In this document: positions 58,451-64,000 of the stretch, piece after piece | How the letters are laid out: each line of letters begins with the position of its first letter | Numbering within the stretch: position 1 is the stretch's first letter | Assembly (NCBI GenBank): GCA_964485395.1 | Contig: CAZAJF010000008.1 | Location: forward strand, 55,454 to 119,453 | Direction of reading: 5' to 3' | Origin: JANNSO01 sp964485395 | Lineage (GTDB): Bacteria > Spirochaetota > Spirochaetia > Treponematales > UBA12059 | DNA: 64,000 nt | Translations under genes and position numbers: made by a program | Notes under the pieces: generated by a model | Database searches by the model: none | Told to the model about the DNA's origin: nothing | The model's input: only the letters and a program-made list of their open reading frames with translations

Positions 58451-59614
58451 TTATTTTTTCTTGCTCAATAGCGCGGCAAAAGGATTATAGGTATCGGTTT
58501 CCGCCCCTTTGTCCAGATACTGCTTGGAGGTTTCGTCTTCCTCGGGCGTGGATGTCTGTTTTAAGGATATCCTCTTTCCGGCTACGTCGACTCCCAGGAT
58601 TTGAACGGTAACGGCCTGCCCAAGCTTTACGGTAACTCCCGTGTTGCCGTATTTCCCTTCGCTCCGCATCTCGGAGACATGGATAAGTCCATCGATGCCG
58701 TTTTCCAGGGAAACGAAGGCGCCGAAATCCGTAACCCGGACGACCTTGCCTGAATGCTTGGAATCCACAGGATATTTTTCCAGAGCATGCTCCCAAGGGT
58801 CCGAAAGCAGACTCTTCATGCTCAGCGTTATCCGCTCGCTCTTCCAGTCAATCTTGATGATGGAGGCTTCGATCTCCTGCCCAACCGTTAAAACCGCATT
58901 GATATCCTCGACGCGGGATCGGCCAATTTCAGAGATGGGCAGCAGTGCTTGGATTCCTTCGATGTCCACGAAGGCGCCAAAATCCTGAATGGACTTTATC
59001 GAACCTTTGATGATCATGTTTTCACGGAGTGTTTTTTTCAGTTCCTCGATATGCTCCTTGCGAGCATCTTCGTGAATTATCCTGTTGGACACCATGATAC
59101 TGCGGCCGCTTTCCTTATATTCCAGGATTTTAAAAGTCAGATGCTTTCCTACATAAACTTCCGCGATTTCGGTCCGCTTTTGGCCCATCTGTGAAAAAGG
59201 GCAAAAGGCGCGGGTTTCGCCGATTTTCACCTCGTACCCGCCTTTTATCTCCTTTTCAACGACGCCCTCAACCGGGATTCCGTTTTTATAGGCACTTTCA
59301 AGCATGGCCGGGCCAGCTTTTTCGCCGCTGATCCTGGTGGTAAAATTCATTTCGCCGTTTTTAGAATTCAGAAAGAATACCTTTATGGTATCGCCTTCTT
59401 TTACGGAAAGGTTCCCATCCTGGTCGGCCAGTTCGGCGCGGTCGAGCACGCCCTCGCTCTTGCCGCTCAGCTGCAGGAAAATAGTGTCCTTCGAAATGGA
59501 CACTATTTGGGTTTCAACTAATTGCCCGGGCTGCAGCCGCTCCATCTTGGATAAGGTGCTTTCAAAAAGATTCGCAAAATTACTCGTGGATTTATCGGCG
59601 TTGTATTGTTTCAT
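58451..59614 (-). CDS. Four-S1-domain RNA-binding protein (S1-like)
   Basis: The 387-aa protein consists of four S1 OB-fold repeats (about 35-105, 120-190, 205-275 and 292-360), the last two with FGAFVDIEGIQALLP and FGAFVSLENGIDGLIHVSE, plus a short Lys-rich tail. It resembles ribosomal protein S1 but has fewer repeats than the six of canonical S1, so it may be a paralogue acting in translation or RNA decay. GGGAG precedes ATG 59614; an earlier in-frame start at 59638 overlaps the -10 box. Confidence 0.88.
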   Translation of the reverse strand: MKQYNADKSTSNFANLFESTLSKMERLQPGQLVETQIVSISKDTIFLQLSGKSEGVLDRAELADQDGNLSVKEGDTIKVFFLNSKNGEMNFTTRISGEKAGPAMLESAYKNGIPVEGVVEKEIKGGYEVKIGETRAFCPFSQMGQKRTEIAEVYVGKHLTFKILEYKESGRSIMVSNRIIHEDARKEHIEELKKTLRENMIIKGSIKSIQDFGAFVDIEGIQALLPISEIGRSRVEDINAVLTVGQEIEASIIKIDWKSERITLSMKSLLSDPWEHALEKYPVDSKHSGKVVRVTDFGAFVSLENGIDGLIHVSEMRSEGKYGNTGVTVKLGQAVTVQILGVDVAGKRISLKQTSTPEEDETSKQYLDKGAETDTYNPFAALLSKKK

Positions 59615-59636
59615 CTGTGTTCTCCCTGACCTGAGC

Positions 59637-59666
59637 ATTATACCAGAAAAACATGGTTAGGGTCAG
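59637..59666 (-). promoter_or_regulatory. Extended -10 promoter of the S1-like gene
   Basis: On the minus strand: CTGACC (59666-59661), 18 bases and TATAAT (59642-59637), with an extended TGG just before it. The -35 overlaps the palindromic GGGTCAGACCC (59660-59670). Confidence 0.6.
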
Positions 59667-59696
59667 ACCCCTTTGCATACCCATGTTGACATGGCG

Positions 59697-59861
59697 ATGG
59701 ATCTGCAATCATTTAAATCGATCGACGAGTCTAATGCGTTTATAGAACAATACATGCAGGAGGAGAATAATCGTCCCCGCGACGATTTTCTCGGCCTTTC
59801 CAGCGCTCAGTTGTTGCGCATGCATCGCGCCGATTCGCTCGGGTGCTTGGCGATATCGTGA
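59697..59861 (+). pseudogene. Relic of a helical protein, N-terminal fragment
   Basis: A 54-aa open frame starts MDLQSFKSIDESNAFIEQYMQEENN and reads DDFLGLSSAQLLRMHR, which resembles the LGGLSPxQMHxLL-type segment of longer proteins, and then breaks off with no homologous continuation. No ribosome binding site is seen. The rest of the 515-base gap (59615-60129) holds no gene but two promoters and a palindrome. Confidence 0.4.
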
Positions 59862-60051
59862 GCCTGAACCCGAAACCGTTACCGCCCGAAGCGAGCCAGG
59901 CGCGACGGCCAACCTTGGTCTCATTGAATAGCAATCTTCGATAAATTCTATCCTAGAACCTCAACCATTCAAAGCGACGCCCCTCCTGCATGCCGCTATT
60001 CAATGGGAACAACCATGATTTTGTAGTTAAAAACCTTTCCCACGCTTTATG

Positions 60052-60080
60052 TTGACGCCACGCCTTGCGCGTGGTACATT
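60052..60080 (+). promoter_or_regulatory. Promoter of tatD with nested inverted repeat
   Basis: TTGACG (60052-60057), 17 bases and TACATT (60075-60080). The spacer itself is a CCACGC...GCGTGG inverted repeat. Confidence 0.62.
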
Positions 60081-60084
60081 GAAA

Positions 60085-60102
60085 GTACCCGGTACCGGGT
60101 AC
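60085..60102. repeat. Perfect 18-base palindrome in the tatD leader
   Basis: GTACCCGGTACCGGGTAC is its own complement and lies just after the predicted transcription start, 28 bases before ATG 60130. Its position fits an operator. Confidence 0.7.
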
Positions 60103-60129
60103 CCCATCACGTAGTTCCATGGAAAACAA

Positions 60130-60903
60130 ATGCGTTATTTTGACACTCATGCCCACATCGGGCTCATTTTTGATGACCCGATAGAACAGCTTTTAGTCTG
60201 CCAACAGGCGAAACAAACCGGCGTAAACCGGATTGTAAGCATTAGCAACAGCCTAATCGACTTCTTTCAAATATATGACAACCTCAAAACGGCTGAACAT
60301 GTATATCATGCAGCCGGTGTTTCTCCGTCCGAAGTAGCCAATCCAGGTCGCGACTGGCACGCCAAGCTGGAAGAAGCGCTGAAACTCCCGCGCGTTATTG
60401 CCGTTGGAGAGATCGGTCTGGATTATTTCCACAAATTCGGCGACAAAGACAGCCAGATAGAGCTGTTTATTAATCAGTTGGATATTGCCGCGCGCCACGA
60501 CTTGCCCGTAATCATCCATAATCGCGATGCAGGCAAGGACGTGCTGGACATACTCGCCGACCGGCTGCCCCCATCCGGCGGAGTTTTGCACTGCTATTCT
60601 GAAAATGCCGAATATGCGCGCAAAGCACTGGATCAAAATCTTTATTTCTCGTTTGCGGGCAATTTAACCTACCGCAATGCGAGAAATCTGCATGAAACCG
60701 TCCGCGAAGTTCCGCTGAACCGCATTCTCGTGGAATCAGAAGCGCCGTTTATGGTCCCGTCCATCTACCGAGGAAAGCGTAACAAACCTGAATTCCTGCC
60801 GGCCACGGTGGATGATTTGGCTGCTTTGCTCGACATTGCCGTGGAAACCGTCGCGGAAACCGTCTATGAAAACGCCTGCCGCTTTTTTAAAGTGCAAGCC
60901 TGA
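60130..60903 (+). CDS. TatD-family metal-dependent hydrolase
   Basis: The 257-aa protein is a TIM-barrel hydrolase: FDTHAHIG at the N-terminus, AVGEIGLDYF (metal ligand Glu), VIIHNRDAG, LHCYSE and LVESEAPFM are the TatD metal and catalytic positions. TatD proteins act as 3-prime to 5-prime DNases or other amidohydrolases. The start codon lacks a strong Shine-Dalgarno sequence. A long hairpin (60910-60945) follows, and dusB lies just beyond. Confidence 0.92.
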   Translation: MRYFDTHAHIGLIFDDPIEQLLVCQQAKQTGVNRIVSISNSLIDFFQIYDNLKTAEHVYHAAGVSPSEVANPGRDWHAKLEEALKLPRVIAVGEIGLDYFHKFGDKDSQIELFINQLDIAARHDLPVIIHNRDAGKDVLDILADRLPPSGGVLHCYSENAEYARKALDQNLYFSFAGNLTYRNARNLHETVREVPLNRILVESEAPFMVPSIYRGKRNKPEFLPATVDDLAALLDIAVETVAETVYENACRFFKVQA

Positions 60904-60909
60904 TTAAAC

Positions 60910-60945
60910 AGTCGTCAGCAAGCTCTTATTTGCTTTCTGACGACT
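60910..60945 (+). terminator. Stem-loop after tatD
   Basis: A 14-bp stem with one mismatch (outer AGTCGTCAG perfect) has an 8-base loop and is followed by CTTTG. The T-run is weak, so it may also be an attenuator or a processing site. Confidence 0.6.
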
Positions 60946-60967
60946 CTTTGCCTACCATTCACCCTAT

Positions 60968-62011
60968 ATGAACCTATACCACCCTGTAAAAATCGGCTCA
61001 TACACAACCAGAGGAAACTTGTTCCTTGCGCCCGTCGCCGGTTATTCAGATGCAGCCTATCGGTCAATATGCATTGATGCGGGCTGCGATCTTGCCTATA
61101 CCGAAATGGTCAGCTCAGAGGCTATTACCCGAGATTCGGCCAAGACCGAAGCCTTGCTCCAGCGCGCGGAAAACGAAACGGAATTTGCCGTGCAGCTTTT
61201 TGGCAGCAACCCGGAAACGATGGCGCGCGCGGCGAAATTAGTGGAAAAAGACTGGAACCCGTCCATCATCGATATTAACTGCGGTTGCCCTGTCCCCAAA
61301 GTAATTAAAACCGGGGCAGGCTCGGCCTTGATGCGCGACAAGGCCCGCCTCACGGCGATCGTCCAGGCAATGCATGAAGCCGTAAGCACGCCGATTACCG
61401 TAAAAATCCGACTGGGCTGGGACGATTCTTCCATCAATTACCTGGAAGTGGCTGCCGCTGCCGTTGAGGCCGGAGCCGCCGCCGTCACCCTGCACGCACG
61501 CACACGGGAACAAGGCTACTCGGGAATCGCCGACAGAAAAGCATTTTTTATCCTGGCAAATGCCGTATCAGTACCCGTATTCGCATCAGGCGATTTATTC
61601 TCGCCCGAAGCGGCTCAAGCCATTTTATCCGGCCATGCCGATAATTCGAAGCCGGTTGCGGGGGTAATGTTTGCGCGCGGAATCATGGGCGATCCGTTTT
61701 TGTTCTCCAGGTCGCGCGCACTGCTTCGGTCCGAAGAAATGCCCCTCATAGATTCGGCCCTGAAATTGGAGACCGCACGCAGGCACTTTTTCCTGTCCCT
61801 GCGTTTTTATAACGAACACACTGCCTGCGTTGAGTTTAGAAAACACGCCTGTGCCTACCTTAAAGGCATACAGCACGGAGCGGAACTTCGGAATCTCGTC
61901 GTTCACTGTGCCAGCCCGGCCCAATACGAAAGCTTTTTTGAAACGTGGAGATCCTGGCAAAAAAACCCGTCCCAGGCTACTCCTCATCCCGATTCTTCAT
62001 CCACTCCTTGA
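60968..62011 (+). CDS. dusB: tRNA-dihydrouridine synthase
   Basis: The 347-aa protein fits the DusB family: FMN-binding APVAGYSD, the catalytic Cys in INCGCPVPKV, KIRLGWDD, HARTREQGY and FARGIMGDP. It reduces uridine to dihydrouridine in tRNA with NADPH. No Shine-Dalgarno sequence precedes the ATG; a TTGCTT-N17-TACCAT promoter within the preceding stem-loop would give a near-leaderless transcript. Its 3' end overlaps the convergent solute-binding protein gene by 35 bases. Confidence 0.95.
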   Translation: MNLYHPVKIGSYTTRGNLFLAPVAGYSDAAYRSICIDAGCDLAYTEMVSSEAITRDSAKTEALLQRAENETEFAVQLFGSNPETMARAAKLVEKDWNPSIIDINCGCPVPKVIKTGAGSALMRDKARLTAIVQAMHEAVSTPITVKIRLGWDDSSINYLEVAAAAVEAGAAAVTLHARTREQGYSGIADRKAFFILANAVSVPVFASGDLFSPEAAQAILSGHADNSKPVAGVMFARGIMGDPFLFSRSRALLRSEEMPLIDSALKLETARRHFFLSLRFYNEHTACVEFRKHACAYLKGIQHGAELRNLVVHCASPAQYESFFETWRSWQKNPSQATPHPDSSSTP

Positions 62012-63257
62012 TGCGCAGATCCAGTTCGCCGTAGAGATCGACCGGAGGATTGGGACCCGTCGCAGTCAAGAGGAACGGAAGAATGACGTCTTTCTTGAGA
62101 CTTACCCAATTGGCCGGAAGTATTCCCGACGGCACCAGATATTCGGCAGGAGGCAATTTTCCTAATAGCGTGGGATAAAATAGCGGAAATAGTTTTTCGT
62201 TCACCGATTTTATTGCGGAAAAACCACCAGCGACGCCAAAAGACCGTTCCATCATGCGAAATTGGCGCGAGTTTTCCAGAAGCATCTTCTGTGTCGCCTC
62301 GGAATAGAACCATTTCAGAAAAGCTTCCGCAGCGGATTTACCTTTGCCGCCCCTGCATATACCCGCATACACGACATCGTCTTCAACCGGGATTTTCTTG
62401 TCCTTACCCAACCACCGAAAAGCCAGTGATGCTCGGTTTTCCTCCGCGATGGTGAAAAACGAGCTGGACTCCATGGCCGCGTATTTTATACGGCCTTCCT
62501 GAACCGATTTATAGCCCGGCGTATATAAATACTTAAAACTAAAATCGTACTCTTTTTCAGGTGAACCATTGGCCCGCCTGATCCACTCCTGAATATAAGC
62601 AATGCTGGCATCCAATCCCGGCTTGCTCCACTTGAGCGGGTCCGCTTCCCGGAAATCGGTTCCGTACAGTCGGGCTACGTCGTACAGGAATCGCGGCGAC
62701 CACCGGGGGCCAAACCCCATGGCTACATAGGCTCCGCGCTTAAGTTCGTTGAATTGGGTTGCCGAGGACTCAAGCTCGGAAAAAGAGAGTAAAAAGCTGT
62801 CAGACCGATTCTCTTCGTCATTTTTGTCAAAGGCCATCAGCGGGAGATTGAAGGATACCGGAAGAAGAATTTGACGGCCTTCCACGTTTCCCAGATCGAG
62901 CAAAGCGGAGTAGAAGGCATTTTGATTAATCACCAATTCGGAAAAAAGGTAGTCGAGCGACTGGAATCTCGTCCTGATATCGCTGCTTTTCAGATACCTG
63001 CCAATAACAAGCGCCGGTGCTGCGGAATCTTTGCCGAGTTCCTTGGCAAGATCTTTTGAAAAAACCACCTGAATCTTGTATCGATTTTGGGAACTGTTGA
63101 ATTTTGCCGCGTACAATGCAAATTCAGGGGTATCGCTCCGCAATTCAGCGACTGTGGGGCCGAAGAGACCGCAAGAATTCAGTAGCGTCGAAATAAACAA
63201 CAGAAAAATTAAGCTGACTGATTTACCTGGAGAATAATTCCTGAGTTCTGACTTCAT
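61977..63257 (-). CDS. Solute-binding-protein-like lipoprotein
   Basis: The 426-aa protein has a lipoprotein signal (LLFISTLLNSC, Cys near residue 29) and the overall layout of extracellular solute-binding proteins (sugar type): a central ligand region and C-terminal AEAFLKWFYSEATQKMLLEN. No transporter genes are adjacent. A -10 box TATAGT (63271-63266) lies 8 bases upstream of ATG 63257 and no Shine-Dalgarno sequence is present. Confidence 0.82.
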   Translation of the reverse strand: MKSELRNYSPGKSVSLIFLLFISTLLNSCGLFGPTVAELRSDTPEFALYAAKFNSSQNRYKIQVVFSKDLAKELGKDSAAPALVIGRYLKSSDIRTRFQSLDYLFSELVINQNAFYSALLDLGNVEGRQILLPVSFNLPLMAFDKNDEENRSDSFLLSFSELESSATQFNELKRGAYVAMGFGPRWSPRFLYDVARLYGTDFREADPLKWSKPGLDASIAYIQEWIRRANGSPEKEYDFSFKYLYTPGYKSVQEGRIKYAAMESSSFFTIAEENRASLAFRWLGKDKKIPVEDDVVYAGICRGGKGKSAAEAFLKWFYSEATQKMLLENSRQFRMMERSFGVAGGFSAIKSVNEKLFPLFYPTLLGKLPPAEYLVPSGILPANWVSLKKDVILPFLLTATGPNPPVDLYGELDLRIKEWMKNRDEE

Positions 63258-63265
63258 GCAGCTAC

Positions 63266-63271
63266 ACTATA
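63266..63271 (-). promoter_or_regulatory. -10 box abutting the solute-binding lipoprotein start
   Basis: TATAGT on the minus strand, 8 bases before ATG 63257; a TTGAAA lies upstream at a short 15-base spacing. Confidence 0.5.
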
Positions 63272-63325
63272 GCAAAAAGTTACTGATTTCAAGGTTTGCC
63301 CGTAGATATAGTATTTGAAGATGAT

Positions 63326-63331
63326 TATAAT
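63326..63331 (+). promoter_or_regulatory. -10 box abutting the 63341 start
   Basis: A perfect TATAAT ends 9 bases before ATG 63341. No clear -35 or Shine-Dalgarno sequence is seen. Confidence 0.5.
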
Positions 63332-63340
63332 GAAACCGCT

Positions 63341-63823
63341 ATGCAGATAAAGAACCCGGAAGTCTACTCGTTGATCGAGTCCATAGGGCTTCATTTTAAC
63401 AACAACATATCGAACCGCTTCACTCGGTCATCTTTGGCATTGCTGCCTTTGGATACGACGACGTGGTCGCAGATAGAAGAGCTGACAGAAAAAACTGCCA
63501 ACTACCGCTACCAAGGTTATCACCTTGACGAATTGTACGCGATGATCCTGAGCATGGCGCGGTTTGTCTCGGCGGCGCGAAAGCAGGGCACCCAGTATTT
63601 TAAGCTGAATTCCAGCGCCTCCTCTAAAATGTCGGCGCAGGATAAGATACTCCATGACATGGTTATCAATAATTTCAGCTCCAACTTGAACATACTTGCC
63701 GATTCCACAAATAAACTCTATATAAAAACCGTAGAATTGGACAAACTGGCCGCAAGCGGGCGTCCGGCCATCTACACGAAATATCCCGACCTTGCTCAGC
63801 TTGGTCGGTACCTCGTCGGCTGA
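63341..63823 (+). CDS. Unrecognised 160-aa helical protein
   Basis: I do not recognise a family. The protein is soluble, largely helical and rich in Asn, Leu, Ser and Tyr, with no signal peptide or membrane segment. ATG 63341 is preferred over a longer in-frame TTG reading because the -10 box TATAAT lies directly upstream of it. It is divergent from the solute-binding lipoprotein gene (promoters 55 bases apart), and a tRNA gene follows on the same strand under its own promoter. Confidence 0.72.
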   Translation: MQIKNPEVYSLIESIGLHFNNNISNRFTRSSLALLPLDTTTWSQIEELTEKTANYRYQGYHLDELYAMILSMARFVSAARKQGTQYFKLNSSASSKMSAQDKILHDMVINNFSSNLNILADSTNKLYIKTVELDKLAASGRPAIYTKYPDLAQLGRYLVG

Positions 63824-63844
63824 TTTTAAAAATGCGCCCTAGCC

Positions 63845-63873
63845 TTGACAAAAAGGTGCCTTGTCTCTAATAT
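63845..63873 (+). promoter_or_regulatory. Strong promoter of tRNA-Ser
   Basis: Perfect TTGACA (63845-63850), exactly 17 bases and TAATAT (63868-63873). Confidence 0.8.
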
Positions 63874-63888
63874 ACGACTTCACGGAAT

Positions 63889-63973
63889 GGAGCGGTGTCC
63901 GAGTGGTTTAAGGAGGCGGTCTTGAAAACCGTTGTGCCGCAAGGTACCGGGGGTTCGAATCCCCCCTGCTCCG
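63889..63973 (+). tRNA. tRNA-Ser (anticodon TGA)
   Basis: An 85-base cloverleaf: acceptor GGAGCGG pairs with CTGCTCC (one G-T pair) before discriminator G. The anticodon stem-loop has CTTGAAA between CGGT and ACCG with anticodon TGA at 63923-63925, reading UCA codons. The T arm GGGGGTTCGAATCCCCC is perfect, and the long variable arm is typical of class II serine tRNA. The 3' CCA is not encoded. Confidence 0.97.
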
Positions 63974-64000
63974 AAAACGGACTTTTCTTTAACATCCGAT

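Noticed and set aside
58451..59614. Canonical ribosomal protein S1
   Set aside because: Only four S1 repeats are present rather than the usual six in Treponema-type S1, so it is called an S1-like paralogue.
61289..61300. CCTGTCCCCAAA in dusB as a repeat copy
   Set aside because: It encodes the catalytic CPVPK motif that is conserved in all Dus enzymes, and the frame differs from other copies.

Overview
The window looks like part of a free-living or gut-associated spirochaete chromosome (Spirochaetia, Treponema-like; genus not assignable by eye). The evidence is a spirochaete-type FlaB core flagellin behind a sigma-28 promoter, FlgG followed by a short rod-binding protein lacking the FlgJ muramidase domain, an lptC-lptA-lptB export cluster, and an ODP diiron protein paired with a soluble chemoreceptor as known in Treponema. 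Base composition is moderately GC-rich. Genes are densely packed, with many ATGA/GTGA-type overlaps.

Layout: 0-1.2 kb, end of an unknown gene, a THEP1-type NTPase and a Cys-rich protein. 1.4-8.3 kb, flaB, a 518-aa protein of unknown function, a CsgG-like/BMP fusion lipid- or periplasm-directed protein, an aldo/keto reductase, then flgG and the rod-binding gene. 8.4-17.1 kb, a Na/Pi transporter, a large membrane adenylate cyclase with an Omp85-like barrel gene upstream, methylglyoxal synthase coupled to an SLC13/ArsB-like permease, and an M48 protease. 17.3-30.4 kb (plus strand), two flavoproteins, a WYL regulator, a DUF3795 protein, a heterodimeric ABC exporter, ExbB-ExbD-TonB, a DUF401 permease and a diguanylate cyclase. 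30.5-41.1 kb (mostly minus), two SPFH proteins with a His-rich NfeD-like partner, a second diguanylate cyclase, ferritin, a REP-associated transposase, a PIN protein, a TrmH methyltransferase, and an oxygen-sensing ODP/chemoreceptor operon. 41.2-51 kb, a hydrolase, pyrC behind an H-box/REC/PP2C phosphatase and a 44-aa protein, a CDF exporter, TraB, a DHH phosphoesterase and a TPR lipoprotein. 51-64 kb, lptCAB, ornithine aminotransferase, a GNAT/SCP2 acetyltransferase, a thioesterase, an AraC regulator, TrmO, an S1-domain protein, TatD, DusB, a solute-binding lipoprotein, an unknown protein and tRNA-Ser(TGA).

Two genome-scale patterns stand out. First, a 12-16 bp repeat, GGGGACAG(G/T)GCTC, is scattered about 20 times between and inside genes; in coding regions it is mostly read as GDRA in one orientation and ALSP/ALSL in the other. 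The window also carries a REP-associated tyrosine transposase flanked by two tandem copies. Second, many genes have a sigma-70-like -10 box only 6-10 bases before the start codon and no Shine-Dalgarno sequence, suggesting widespread leaderless mRNAs. Signalling is rich: cAMP, two c-di-GMP synthases, oxygen chemosensing and a phosphatase output module.
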